A stretch of 64,000 nucleotides of DNA from Stenotrophomonas sp. Marseille-Q4652 (GTDB taxonomy: Bacteria; Pseudomonadota; Gammaproteobacteria; Xanthomonadales; Xanthomonadaceae): assembly GCF_916618915.1 (NCBI RefSeq), contig NZ_CAKAKE010000001.1, positions 1,922,001 through 1,986,000 of the forward strand. The letters are read 5' to 3'. A program made the translations under genes and the position numbers. Position 1 is the stretch's first letter. Every line of letters starts with the position of its first letter. The notes under the pieces were generated by a model. The model searched no databases. It was not told where the DNA came from and saw nothing but the letters and a program-made list of their open reading frames with translations. Positions 18,073 to 26,390 of this stretch are shown in pieces.

Positions 18073-18426
18073 ATGCCCACCGTGCCCTTTACCAGCTACC
18101 TGTATCCGGTCCTGCTGCTGATCGCCAGCAACGTGTTCATGACTTTCGCCTGGTACGGGCACCTCAAGTACAAGAGCGCGCCCCTGACCACGGTGGTGCT
18201 GGTCAGCTGGGGCATCGCGTTCTTCGAGTACTGCCTGCAGGTGCCGGGTAACCGGCTCGGCAGCGCGGTGTACTCGGCCCCGCAGCTCAAGGGCATGCAG
18301 GAAGCGATCACCCTGCTGGTGTTCGCGGTGTTCTCCGCCACCTACCTCGGGCAGCCACTGAAGTGGAACCACTGGGCCGCGTTCGCGCTGATCCTGGTGG
18401 CTGTGCTGCTGATGTTCAAGGAGTAA
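18073..18426 (+). CDS. DMT-family small membrane protein (DUF486)
   Basis: 117 residues with four hydrophobic helices, the single-repeat DMT/EamA-like architecture of DUF486. Landmarks are LIASNVFMTFAWYGHLKYK at the N-terminus, ISWGIAFFEY-like FFEYCLQVPGNR in the middle, and LKWNHWAAFALILVAVLLMF at the C-terminus. Such small proteins probably work as dimers or in complexes; the substrate is unknown. It stands alone: the response regulator is divergent upstream, and about 200 bases downstream separate it from the convergent hemP. Confidence 0.88.
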   Translation: MPTVPFTSYLYPVLLLIASNVFMTFAWYGHLKYKSAPLTTVVLVSWGIAFFEYCLQVPGNRLGSAVYSAPQLKGMQEAITLLVFAVFSATYLGQPLKWNHWAAFALILVAVLLMFKE

Positions 18427-18628
18427 CGAGGCGCGTCGTCAAAACACCCATGGCGCTGCCAGTGGGCAGCGCCGAACGGCAATTACCGCTCATTGGGTGG
18501 CGCCAAGGCAGCGCTGAAGCGGTGCATGTTAAACGCCCGCGCCGGGACTGCGACCCGCCACGGCCGCATCATTCAGACTGCGTCCACGCTGCGCGCAGGG
18601 CGGGTAGCCACCGCGGCTGCGGGCAGGA
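18427..18628. other. Intergenic stretch between DUF486 gene and hemP with one strong hairpin
   Basis: No convincing gene is present in these 202 bases. The only clear structure is a 9-bp perfect stem (GGCGCTGCC with GGCAGCGCC) with a 4-base loop at 18452-18473. Read leftward it is followed by GGGTGTTTTG, so it may end hemP transcription, though it lies about 155 bases beyond the hemP stop. Confidence 0.4.
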
Positions 18629-18826
18629 CTACTTGGTGAGGATCAGCTTGTCGTTGCTGGTATGGCGTAGCCGGTAGACGCGGTCGCCGTGCTGGATCAA
18701 TACCTCGCGCTGCCCCTTGAGCAGAGCTCCGCTCTCGAGGACCTGCCCGTCAGGGGCAACGCGGGAGGGACGGTGCTCACCCAGGGTCAGGACACGCGGG
18801 CGCAACACGGCAGGCTGGGAATTCAT
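18629..18826 (-). CDS. hemP: Hemin uptake protein HemP
   Basis: 65 residues. The C-terminal half carries the HemP signature: LLKGQREVLIQHGDRVYRLR followed by TSNDKLILTK, which closes the protein. HemP/HmuP is a small factor in haem iron acquisition that, in other bacteria, acts as a regulator or helper for the haem receptor gene. A strong Fur box lies 30 bases upstream of the ATG. Unusually, no TonB-dependent receptor, ABC transporter or haem oxygenase gene is adjacent; the flanking genes are a DUF486 protein and an aldo/keto reductase. Confidence 0.9.
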   Translation of the reverse strand: MNSQPAVLRPRVLTLGEHRPSRVAPDGQVLESGALLKGQREVLIQHGDRVYRLRHTSNDKLILTK

Positions 18827-18855
18827 CGGTCATGGCTCCGTAGGGGACGGGTTGA

Positions 18856-18870
18856 TGATAATGATTCTCA
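18856..18870 (-). promoter_or_regulatory. Fur box upstream of hemP
   Basis: TGATAAT, one central G, then ATTCTCA form a 7-1-7 inverted repeat with one mismatch, the classical Fur-binding core. It lies 30 bp upstream of the hemP ATG. It sits between hemP and the upstream aldo/keto reductase stop, so it should control hemP. Iron-dependent repression is inferred from the family. Confidence 0.85.
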
Positions 18871-18898
18871 ATTCAACAGCAAGCGGGGGGTTGCCTGC

Positions 18899-19870
18899 TC
18901 AGGCGAAGGCCGCCTCGACCCGCTGCCATTCCGCACCCCCCAGGCGCCCCAACACCGCCAGCGCACCAAGGTTCTGCTCCAGTTGCGGGACCCGGCTGGC
19001 GCCGAGGATCACGCTGGACACGTGCGGGTTGCGCAGGCACCAGGCAATGGCCAGCTGCGCCGGGGTCTCCCCCAGCTCGGCGGCCAGTGCGGTGAATGCC
19101 CGTACCTTGTGCAGGCGCTGCTCGGCCGGGTCACCCAGTACCGAGGCCTGCAGCCACTGCAGCGATTCCTGGCCCAGGCGCGAGGCCGGGTCGATGCCGT
19201 CGTTGTACTTGCCGGTCAGCAGGCCCGAGGCCAGCGGCGACCAGATCGTGGTGCCCAGCCCGGGATCGGCGTACAGGTCCGCGTACTCGCGCTCCACCCG
19301 CTCGCGGTGCAGCAGGTTGTACTGCGGCTGCTCCATCGACGGCAGGTGCAGGTGGTTGGCGCGGGCGAAGGCTACCGCCTCGGCGATCTGCGCGGCCGAC
19401 CACTCCGAGGTGCCCCAGTACAGCACCTTGCCCTGGCGGATCAGGGTGTCCATGGCCAGCGCGGTCTCGCCGATCGGGGCATCCGGGTCCGGGCGGTGGC
19501 AGTAGAACAGGTCCAGGTAATCGACCCGCAGGCGCTTGAGCGCAGCGTGGCAGGCATCGGTGACGTGCTTGCGCGACAGCCCGCGCTGGGTCGGGCGCGG
19601 CTCGGCCACCGCGCCGAAGTACACCTTGCTGGAGACGCAGTAGCCGTCGCGCGGCAGCCGCAGGTCGGCAATCACGTCACCCATGACCTGCTCGGCGCGG
19701 CCATGGGTGTAAACCTCGGCGTTGTCGAAGAAGTTGACGCCGTTGTCCCATGCAGTGGCGACCAGGTCGCGGGCCACGTCGCGCGGGACCTGCCCGCCGA
19801 AGGTCACCCAGGCGCCGAAGGACAGCGCGGACAACTGCAGGCCGGTGGATCCAAGACGACGGTATTGCAT
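18899..19870 (-). CDS. Aldo/keto reductase (Kv-beta/YghZ-like)
   Basis: 323 residues with an (alpha/beta)8 aldo/keto reductase pattern. The catalytic tetrad is visible as FFDNAEVYTHG (Asp and Tyr near 49-57), SSKVY (Lys near 81) and YCHRPDPD (His near 124). The NADPH-binding C-terminal segment SSVILGASRVPQLEQNL is present. The opening MQYRRLGSTGLQLSALSFGAW and the HGRAEQVMG and EPQ/QPQYNLL motifs resemble the potassium-channel beta-subunit and YghZ branch. It reduces carbonyl compounds such as methylglyoxal in relatives; the substrate here is unknown. It is divergent from the nucleoside transporter gene. Confidence 0.9.
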   Translation of the reverse strand: MQYRRLGSTGLQLSALSFGAWVTFGGQVPRDVARDLVATAWDNGVNFFDNAEVYTHGRAEQVMGDVIADLRLPRDGYCVSSKVYFGAVAEPRPTQRGLSRKHVTDACHAALKRLRVDYLDLFYCHRPDPDAPIGETALAMDTLIRQGKVLYWGTSEWSAAQIAEAVAFARANHLHLPSMEQPQYNLLHRERVEREYADLYADPGLGTTIWSPLASGLLTGKYNDGIDPASRLGQESLQWLQASVLGDPAEQRLHKVRAFTALAAELGETPAQLAIAWCLRNPHVSSVILGASRVPQLEQNLGALAVLGRLGGAEWQRVEAAFA

Positions 19871-20055
19871 GGCAGGCTCCTGGTGACGGGGCGGCGGTGG
19901 CCGCTTCGCCGCGCAGTGTAGCCGGGGTGCCCTGCCGCCCGGCCTTGCCGAACCCGGCCAATGGCCGGCAAACGCCTGTGCGGCAAGGATTTTCCTTGTT
20001 CCCCCAGCCGCGCTGTTCTACGCTTTCCGTTTTGCGGCACCCTCGGGGAATTCTC

Positions 20056-21354
20056 ATGGTCGAAGGTTTGGGCAGGATCGGCTTCGGCCTGTTCGGTTTG
20101 GCGGTGCTGATCGGCATCACCTGGTTGTTTTCCAACAACAAGCGTGCGGTGGACTGGAAGCTCATCGCCACCGGCATTGCGCTGCAGATCGGCTTCGCCG
20201 CACTGGTATTGCTGGTGCCCGGCGGACGCGACGTGTTCGACCTGCTCGGCCGCGGCTTCGTCCGCATCCTGAGCTTCGTCAACGAAGGCTCAGGCTTCAT
20301 CTTCGGCAGCCTGATGAACACCGAGACCTACGGTTTCATCTTCGCCTTCCAGGTGCTGCCGACCATCATCTTCTTCGCCGCGCTGATGGGCGTGATGTAC
20401 CACCTGGGCGTGATGCAGGCGATCGTGCGCGCGATGGCCTGGGCGATTACCAAGGTGATGCGCGTGTCCGGGGCCGAGACCACCAGCGTCTGCGCCAGCG
20501 TCTTCATCGGCCAGACCGAAGCGCCGCTGACCGTGCGCCCCTACATCAGTCGCATGACCCAGTCCGAGCTGCTGACCATGATGATCGGCGGCATGGCCCA
20601 CATCGCCGGTGGCGTGCTCGCCGCCTACGTAGGCATGCTCGGCGGCGGTGATCCGACCGCGCAGGCGTTCTACGCCAAGCACCTGCTGGCCGCCTCGATC
20701 ATGGCCGCGCCGGCCACCCTGGTGATCGCCAAGCTGCTGGTGCCGGAAACCGGCACCCCGCTGACCCGCGGCACGGTGAAGATGGAAGTGGAGAAGACCT
20801 CGTCCAACATCATCGACGCCGCCGCTGCCGGCGCCGCGGACGGCCTGAAGCTGGCGCTGAACATCGGCGCGATGCTGCTGGCCTTCATTGCCCTGATCGC
20901 CCTGCTCAACGCCCCGCTGACCTGGATCGGTGAAGTCACCGGCCTGGCCCAGGCGCTGGGCAAGCCGACCAACCTGGCCACCATCTTTGGCTACGTGCTG
21001 GCCCCACTGGCGTGGGTGATCGGCACCCCGTGGGCCGATGCGACCACGGTCGGTTCGCTGATCGGCCAGAAGGTCGTGATCAACGAGTTCGTGGCTTACC
21101 TGCAGTTGTCGGAAATCATCAACGGCAACGTCGCCGGCGTGACCCTGAGCGACGAAGGCCGGCTGATCGCAACCTACGCGCTGTGCGGCTTCGCCAACTT
21201 CAGCTCGATCGCGATCCAGATCGGCGGCATCGGCGGCCTGGCCCCGGAGCGTCGTTCGGACCTGGCCAAATTCGGCCTGCGTGCGGTGCTTGGCGGTACC
21301 ATCGCCACCCTGATGACGGCGACCATCGCCGGCGTGCTGACCCATTTCGGCTGA
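20056..21354 (+). CDS. Concentrative nucleoside transporter (NupC/CNT family)
   Basis: 432 residues with multiple hydrophobic helices. CNT-family signatures are all present: SVFIGQTEAPLTVRPYI, GGMAHIAGGVLAAYV, QKVVINEFVAY and YALCGFANFSSIAIQIGGIG, which form the nucleoside- and cation-binding hairpins. It imports nucleosides by proton or sodium symport across the inner membrane. The ATG at 20056 follows a purine-rich stretch and fits the family start; longer frames have no support. A PfkB-family kinase follows 31 bases downstream, suggesting uptake followed by phosphorylation. Confidence 0.93.
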   Translation: MVEGLGRIGFGLFGLAVLIGITWLFSNNKRAVDWKLIATGIALQIGFAALVLLVPGGRDVFDLLGRGFVRILSFVNEGSGFIFGSLMNTETYGFIFAFQVLPTIIFFAALMGVMYHLGVMQAIVRAMAWAITKVMRVSGAETTSVCASVFIGQTEAPLTVRPYISRMTQSELLTMMIGGMAHIAGGVLAAYVGMLGGGDPTAQAFYAKHLLAASIMAAPATLVIAKLLVPETGTPLTRGTVKMEVEKTSSNIIDAAAAGAADGLKLALNIGAMLLAFIALIALLNAPLTWIGEVTGLAQALGKPTNLATIFGYVLAPLAWVIGTPWADATTVGSLIGQKVVINEFVAYLQLSEIINGNVAGVTLSDEGRLIATYALCGFANFSSIAIQIGGIGGLAPERRSDLAKFGLRAVLGGTIATLMTATIAGVLTHFG

Positions 21355-21385
21355 TTCCCTGCCCCAACATCGAGAAGTCGATTCC

Positions 21386-22342
21386 ATGAGTTCTGTCGTA
21401 GTAGCTGGTTCCTTCAATGTCGATCACGTCTGGCGTTGCGACACCCTGCCCGCGCCGGGTGCGACCATTGCCGGCCGCTACAGCACCGGCCCCGGCGGCA
21501 AGGGCTTCAACCAGGCCGTGGCCGCGCGCCGTGCCGGTGCGGACACCACGTTCCTGTGCGCGCTTGGCGATGACGCCGGCGGCGCGATGGCACGCGGGCT
21601 GGCCGCGCAGGACGGTTTTGCCGTCGTGGCCGAACCCAGCAGCGAAGCCACCGGCACGGGCGGCATCTATGTCGACAGCCGCGGCCGCAACACCATCGTC
21701 ATCGGCCCCGGTGCCAATGCCGCGCTGAGCACGGAGTTCATCGAGGCCCAGCGCGCGCTGCTGGCCGGGGCCGGCGTGGTGCTGGCCCAGCTGGAATCGC
21801 CGGTGGAGACCATCGAGGCGGTGCTGGCCGCCGCACGCGAAGCCGGTGTCACCACCGTACTCAATGCCGCACCGGCCGATGCGCCCTCCAGCATCGGCCT
21901 GCTCAAGCTGGCCGACGTGCTGACCCCGAACGAGACCGAGTTCGCCGCCCTGCTCAGCCGCCATGTCGGCGAGCGCGTGGAAGCCGACAACGTGGCCACG
22001 CTGGACGGCGCCACGCTGCACGGCCTGTGCCGCAAGCTGGTCGGCAACGGCACCGTGGTGGTGACCCTTGGCGCGGTGGGCGTATTCGTCTCCCATGCGG
22101 AGGAGAACCTTCGCGGCGACACCCAGCCCTACTACCGGGTTGGCGCCGAACAGGTCCAGGCCATCGACACCACCGGCGCCGGCGATGCCTTCAATGGTGC
22201 TCTGGCGGCCTCGATCGCACAGTCGCCGGAGGCACCGTTCGCCCGCCACGTACGCTTTGCCAACCAGTTCGCCGGGCGCTCCACCGAGAAGGAAGGCGCA
22301 GCGGTGGCGATGCCACACTTCACTCCGGCCGACGCCGGCTGA
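21386..22342 (+). CDS. PfkB-family carbohydrate kinase, ribokinase-like
   Basis: 318 residues. N-terminal SFNVDH and GPGGKGFNQAVAARRAGA give the ribokinase substrate-binding signature. The second PfkB signature DTTGAGDAFNGAL (about 258-270) holds the catalytic Asp and anion hole. Family members phosphorylate ribose, or nucleosides such as inosine and adenosine. Because the gene directly follows a nucleoside transporter, ribose released from nucleosides or the nucleoside itself is the likely substrate, by inference. A hairpin terminator lies immediately downstream. Confidence 0.88.
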   Translation: MSSVVVAGSFNVDHVWRCDTLPAPGATIAGRYSTGPGGKGFNQAVAARRAGADTTFLCALGDDAGGAMARGLAAQDGFAVVAEPSSEATGTGGIYVDSRGRNTIVIGPGANAALSTEFIEAQRALLAGAGVVLAQLESPVETIEAVLAAAREAGVTTVLNAAPADAPSSIGLLKLADVLTPNETEFAALLSRHVGERVEADNVATLDGATLHGLCRKLVGNGTVVVTLGAVGVFVSHAEENLRGDTQPYYRVGAEQVQAIDTTGAGDAFNGALAASIAQSPEAPFARHVRFANQFAGRSTEKEGAAVAMPHFTPADAG

Positions 22343-22355
22343 TGGAACCCCACCG

Positions 22356-22378
22356 GGCCCGCGCAAGCGGGCCTTGTT
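22356..22378 (+). terminator. Intrinsic terminator after the ribokinase-like gene
   Basis: A 7-bp stem GGCCCGC/GCGGGCC with GCAA loop, followed by TTGTT, begins 13 bases after the kinase stop. It would end the transporter-kinase transcript. Confidence 0.65.
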
Positions 22379-22460
22379 GCATCTGCTCCCCCGAAACGTG
22401 GATTGCGCCGGCCCCGGCCTGCGCCGACAGTGGCAACCCGTGTCCAAGCCGGAGACTGCA

Positions 22461-23081
22461 ATGCCCTCCCCGTCCGTAATCCCCGCCGTCCTGCTGCTGA
22501 CGCTCGCCGCCAGCCTGCCGCTGTCGCTGCGCGCGGCCGAACCTGCCGGCTGCGACTGGCGCGAACGCGCCCTGCCGGCCGATGCCGACCTGATCGACTC
22601 GCGCGGACTCGGACTGGAGGAGCGGCTGCTGCCCATCGGCGACCAGCCCGAGGCCGCCGAGCTGCTGGCCCTGCTCGAGCGCCCGGCCCTGCCACTGGGC
22701 GACCTGCAGGGCCGGTGGCGGGTACGCTCGCTGCAGTTCTCGCGCCTGTTCGGCGACGCCGGCCAGGTGTTCGCCTATCCGTTCTTCAACGCGTTGATCG
22801 ACCGCAACCCCTGCGGCTACCACCTGGCCAAGACCTCCGGCTCGCAGCGCCGCAGCGGCCAGTTGTATCCGCTGCAGGGCGAACCGATGCTGGCCTTCCT
22901 CGGCGCGGCCACGATCAACGCCCAGACCCCGGCCGACTACGATCCGCAGCGGCCGGCCGAAAGCCAGGCCCCGGGCGACGGCAACAGCGCCGGCGTGCTG
23001 CGCCGGATCGGTGCCGACGAGCTGTTGCTGGTGCTTGACGCCACCGGTGACGACTTCGAGGTCTACCACTTCAAGCGCTGA
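22461..23081 (+). CDS. Secreted DUF4893-like protein
   Basis: 206 residues. A signal peptide runs to about residue 25 (LLLTLAASLPLSLRAAE). The mature part starts with CDWRERALPADADLID, and the middle has GRWRVRSLQFSRL and LAKTSGSQRRSGQLYP. This spacing of W-R-R near the N-terminus and GSQR.SG.LY at the centre resembles DUF4893 periplasmic proteins. The function is unknown. It lies after a terminator and 54 bases before dusB. Two cysteines in the mature protein could form a disulphide. Confidence 0.7.
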   Translation: MPSPSVIPAVLLLTLAASLPLSLRAAEPAGCDWRERALPADADLIDSRGLGLEERLLPIGDQPEAAELLALLERPALPLGDLQGRWRVRSLQFSRLFGDAGQVFAYPFFNALIDRNPCGYHLAKTSGSQRRSGQLYPLQGEPMLAFLGAATINAQTPADYDPQRPAESQAPGDGNSAGVLRRIGADELLLVLDATGDDFEVYHFKR

Positions 23082-23135
23082 ACGCCCGCGGCAGGCGCAC
23101 TCGCCGCCGCCGGCCACGGCTGCGACAATGCGCGC

Positions 23136-24125
23136 ATGCAGATCGGCCCCTACACCATCGCCCCGAACGTCGTCCTGGCGCCCATGGCGGGCGTGACCGA
23201 CAAGCCGTTCCGGCAGTTGTGCAAGCAGCTGGGCGCGGGGCTGGCTGCCTCGGAGATGACGATTTCCGATCCGCGCTTCTGGAACACCCGCAAGTCGATC
23301 CACCGCATGGACCACGCCGGCGAACCGGCGCCGATCAGCGTGCAGATCGCCGGCACCGAGCCGCGGCAGCTGGCCGAGGCGGCGCGCTACAACGTGGACA
23401 ACGGCGCGCAGATCATCGACATCAACATGGGCTGCCCGGCGAAGAAGGTGTGCAACGCCTGGGCCGGCTCGGCGCTGATGCGCGACGAGCAGCTGGTCGC
23501 GCGCATCCTCGAGGCGGTGGTTGCCGCGGTCCAGGTGCCGGTGACGCTGAAGATCCGCACCGGCTGGTGCGCCGAGGTGCGCAACGCGCCGACCATCGCG
23601 CATATCGCAGAGAGTTCCGGCATCGCCGCGCTGGCCATCCACGGCCGCACCCGCAACCAGCACTACACCGGTGAAGCCGAGTACGACACCATCGCCGCGA
23701 TCAAGGCGCAGCTGTCGATCCCGGTGATTGCCAACGGCGACATCGACTCGCCGCGCAAGGCCGCGCTCGTGCTCAAGCACACCGGTGCCGATGCGGTAAT
23801 GGTCGGCCGCGCCGCCCAGGGCCGGCCGTGGATCTTCCGCGAGATCGCCCACTACCTGGCCACTGGCCAGGAACTGCCGCCGCCGTCGCTGGCCGAGGTG
23901 CGCGACATCCTGCTTGGCCACCTCACCCACCTGCACGCCTTCTACGGCGAACCGCAGGGCGTGCGCATCGCCCGCAAGCACCTGGGCTGGTACGCGAAGG
24001 ACCGCCCGGAGAACGCCGCCTTCCGCGCGGTGGTCAACCGCGCCGAGACTCCGGAAGAACAGCTCCGCCTCACCGCCGACTACTTCGACGCGCTGATCGC
24101 CGACGAACACGCACAGGCGGCCTGA
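23136..24125 (+). CDS. dusB: tRNA-dihydrouridine synthase DusB
   Basis: 329 residues. An FMN-binding TIM barrel with VVLAPMAGVTDKPFR at the start, the DINMGCPAKKVCNAWAGSAL signature near 95-114, and NGDIDSP and VMVGRAAQGRPW for phosphate binding. It reduces uridines in the D-loop of tRNA using NADPH and FMN. In enterics dusB is paired with fis; here fis is not adjacent. A structured non-coding stretch follows it before the methyltransferase gene. Confidence 0.93.
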   Translation: MQIGPYTIAPNVVLAPMAGVTDKPFRQLCKQLGAGLAASEMTISDPRFWNTRKSIHRMDHAGEPAPISVQIAGTEPRQLAEAARYNVDNGAQIIDINMGCPAKKVCNAWAGSALMRDEQLVARILEAVVAAVQVPVTLKIRTGWCAEVRNAPTIAHIAESSGIAALAIHGRTRNQHYTGEAEYDTIAAIKAQLSIPVIANGDIDSPRKAALVLKHTGADAVMVGRAAQGRPWIFREIAHYLATGQELPPPSLAEVRDILLGHLTHLHAFYGEPQGVRIARKHLGWYAKDRPENAAFRAVVNRAETPEEQLRLTADYFDALIADEHAQAA

Positions 24126-24137
24126 AGCCACGCTACT

Positions 24138-24235
24138 GCCGTGGTCATCACCATTGGTGATGAGCTCAGGAGACACCGCCATCTGGATGGCGTCGTGGCA
24201 AACCCTTGCGGCGCCACGATAGGCGCCTCCACGGC
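24138..24235 (+). other. Highly structured intergenic element between dusB and a methyltransferase gene
   Basis: An outer 7-bp perfect helix (GCCGTGG at 24138-24144 with CCACGGC at 24229-24235) encloses three further hairpins. The first is 24145-24163, with an 8-bp stem and 3-base loop. The second is 24177-24192, with a 6-bp stem and CTGG loop. The third is 24194-24218, with a 6-bp stem. Together they could fold into a four-way junction. It lacks the T-loop and anticodon features of tRNA and has no U run, so it is neither a tRNA nor a plain terminator. It could be an RNA leader, a small RNA or a palindromic repeat. Confidence 0.4.
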
Positions 24236-24315
24236 AACACTGCTTCCCTGGCGCGTGCACATCGCGTCGGGAACGGGGGCACGATACTGCCGGGCTTCCT
24301 ACACGATCCCGTGCC

Positions 24316-25137
24316 ATGACCCGCAACGACTTCCCCTACCTGCATGGCTTCTCGGCCACCGAACAGGCGCGACTGCGCAAGCAGGCCAGACTGTTCGAGC
24401 CGACGATCTTCCACGACATCGACTTCTGCAATTCGCGCCACGTGCTGGAAGTGGGCAGCGGCGTCGGTGCGCAGACCGAGATCCTGCTGCGCCGCTTCCC
24501 CGAGCTGCGCGTGACCGGCATCGACCTCAACGAGCGCCAGCTTGGCGCGGCCATCGAACAGCTCGGCACCATGCCGTGGCTGCAGGGCCGCTACGAGTTC
24601 CAGCAGGCCGATGCCACCAACCTGCCGTTCGATGCACGCAGCTTCGATGGGGCCTTCCTGTGCTGGGTGCTGGAGCACGTGCCCTCGCCGGCCCGCGCGC
24701 TGGCCGAAGTGCGGCGCGTGCTCAGCCCCGGCTCGCCGGTGTACCTGACCGAGGTGATGAACGCCTCGTTCCTGCTCGATCCGTATTCGCCCAACCTGTG
24801 GCGCTACTGGATGGCATTCAACGATTTCCAGATCGACAGCGGCGGCGACCCCTTCGTCGGTGCCAAGCTCGGCAACCTGCTGCTGGCCGGTGGCTTCCGC
24901 GACGTGCAGACCCAGACCCGCACCCTGCACCTGGACAACCGCGAACCGGCCCGGCGCAAGGTGATGTTCGCGCTGTGGGAGGAACTGCTGCTGTCGGCGG
25001 CCGACCAGCTGCTGGCCGCCGAGAAGGTGGACCAGGCCACGGTCGATGGCATGCGCCGGGAGTTCAGCCAGGTCCAGAACGATCCGGACGCGGTGTTCTT
25101 CTATTCCTTCGTGCAGGCCCGGGCCACGGTCTACTGA
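24316..25137 (+). CDS. Class I SAM-dependent methyltransferase
   Basis: 273 residues of a Rossmann-type methyltransferase. Motif I VLEVGSGVGAQTEILL is near residue 45, the acidic loop VTGIDLNERQL follows, then DATNLPF and DGAFLCWVLEHVPSP (motif IV/post-I region). The type 11 methyltransferase pattern with LxxVxRVLxPGSPVYL is also present. It carries a C-terminal helical extension. The substrate cannot be assigned. It is preceded by a 190-base intergenic region with a strong secondary structure and faces a convergent membrane hydrolase gene. Confidence 0.85.
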   Translation: MTRNDFPYLHGFSATEQARLRKQARLFEPTIFHDIDFCNSRHVLEVGSGVGAQTEILLRRFPELRVTGIDLNERQLGAAIEQLGTMPWLQGRYEFQQADATNLPFDARSFDGAFLCWVLEHVPSPARALAEVRRVLSPGSPVYLTEVMNASFLLDPYSPNLWRYWMAFNDFQIDSGGDPFVGAKLGNLLLAGGFRDVQTQTRTLHLDNREPARRKVMFALWEELLLSAADQLLAAEKVDQATVDGMRREFSQVQNDPDAVFFYSFVQARATVY

Positions 25138-25155
25138 TCGTGGCACGGCGCCAGG

Positions 25156-26235
25156 TCATCGCGACGGGGCGCCCACCGCCGGCGCAGCAGCCGCTTCGCC
25201 GGCAGGCGGCGGCATGGTCCAGATGCGCTGCCACATCGCGTGCAGCCGCTGCTTGAGCAGCTCGCGCCCGCCCTCGCTGCGATACGCTGGCGGGCGCGAT
25301 TGCGGGGGCATCTGGCGCCAGCCCTGCCCGTCAGCCCGGGCCACGGCGAAGTTGAAGTTGTAGTCCGGCTCCAGGCCCATGCGCAGGTCACTGAGCACCA
25401 GCTCGCCATCCACCACCCGGGCGCGCATGAAGCCGCGGTTGAACCATTGCAGCCGGGCAACGGCCGGGATCGACTGCGCCTGGCGCAGTGCCTGCACGTT
25501 GGACGGATGGCCCTCGAAGTGCATCGGACCCTCGTCGGCCCACAGCGAGCGGTCGCCGACCACGTAGCCCTGCGGCGTCATCGCCACCACCCGCCACAGC
25601 AGGGTGTTGAAGGGCATTGGCACCGAGAAGCGCGGCGCATCGCCCAGGCCGATCGCGGCAAGGCTGCGTTGGGCCTCCCGTTCGACCATGCCCTTGGCCA
25701 GCAGCGACCAGCCCAGGTAGCCGCTGCTGAGCAGCAGACCGGCCACCAGCGCGCGCTGCGCCGACGGCCGTGCCCGCGCAAACCACGCCACCGCGCAGCC
25801 GACCAGCAGCCACACCGTGTACAACGGATCGATGATGAACACGCTCGACCACATCGTCGGCGACGGCATGAAGGGCCACCACAGCTGAGTGCCGTACACG
25901 GTGAAGGCATCGAGCAGCGGGTGGGTCACCAGCGCCAGCACGATGACCCACCACCAGCGCCGCGGCGCCTGTGCCACGCGGCCATGGCCAAAACGCAGGT
26001 ACAGCCACCAGATCAGCGTGCCCAGCAGCGGCAGCACCAGCAGCGAATGGCTGAAGCTGCGGTGCACGGTCATCAGCATCACCGGGTCGCGGGTGAACGC
26101 GGCGATGAGCAGGCCGTCCAGGTCGGGCAAGGTGCCCAGTCCGGCCCCGGCCAGCAGGGCCGCGCGGCGATGTCCGGCGGGTGCAATGGCGGCGGCGACG
26201 GCGCCGCCCAGGACGATCTGGCTGATGGAATCCAT
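25156..26235 (-). CDS. YdjM-type inner-membrane metal-dependent hydrolase
   Basis: 359 residues. It opens with MDSISQIVLGGAVAAA and LGTLPDLDGLL. HRSFSHSLLVLP and THPLLDAFTVYGTQLWWPF then supply the His/Asp set characteristic of the YdjM/DUF457 family of membrane-bound putative metal-dependent hydrolases. Four or more transmembrane segments lie in the first 200 residues, followed by a soluble C-terminal domain of about 140 residues. Related proteins are linked to the SOS regulator in Escherichia coli, but the catalytic role is not known. It is convergent with the methyltransferase gene. Confidence 0.85.
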   Translation of the reverse strand: MDSISQIVLGGAVAAAIAPAGHRRAALLAGAGLGTLPDLDGLLIAAFTRDPVMLMTVHRSFSHSLLVLPLLGTLIWWLYLRFGHGRVAQAPRRWWWVIVLALVTHPLLDAFTVYGTQLWWPFMPSPTMWSSVFIIDPLYTVWLLVGCAVAWFARARPSAQRALVAGLLLSSGYLGWSLLAKGMVEREAQRSLAAIGLGDAPRFSVPMPFNTLLWRVVAMTPQGYVVGDRSLWADEGPMHFEGHPSNVQALRQAQSIPAVARLQWFNRGFMRARVVDGELVLSDLRMGLEPDYNFNFAVARADGQGWRQMPPQSRPPAYRSEGGRELLKQRLHAMWQRIWTMPPPAGEAAAAPAVGAPSR

Positions 26236-26305
26236 CGGCCGATGCTAGCAGCCGCGGCCGGTCCGCCGCCCGGTCACCCCCACGTAACGCCGCGGGTGGA
26301 GACTG

Positions 26306-26331
26306 GTCCGGGCCTGCGTCCCGGTGCGGAC
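26306..26331 (+). promoter_or_regulatory. Hairpin upstream of the metK promoter region
   Basis: GTCCG at 26306-26310 pairs with CGGAC at 26327-26331 around an inner GGG/CCC pair, immediately followed by TTAACTTT. It lies upstream of a probable -10 hexamer TATCAT at 26385-26390. So it is either part of a longer leader from an upstream start site or a DNA-level regulatory site. It does not match SAM-I or SAM-II consensus by eye. Confidence 0.3.
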
Positions 26332-26384
26332 TTAACTTTCGGCAACACCTGAAGACGGGGAATGCATGCAGGGCGCGGCGCGTG

Positions 26385-26390
26385 TATCAT
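26385..26390 (+). promoter_or_regulatory. Probable -10 element of metK
   Basis: TATCAT, five of six to the sigma70 -10 consensus, lies 42 bp before the metK ATG. No clear -35 is visible, so the assignment is tentative. Confidence 0.35.

Noticed and set aside
24138..24235. tRNA gene (7-bp outer stem, several arms)
   Set aside because: No GGTTCRA-type T-loop, no D-loop GG, the arm lengths are wrong, and the whole is too long.
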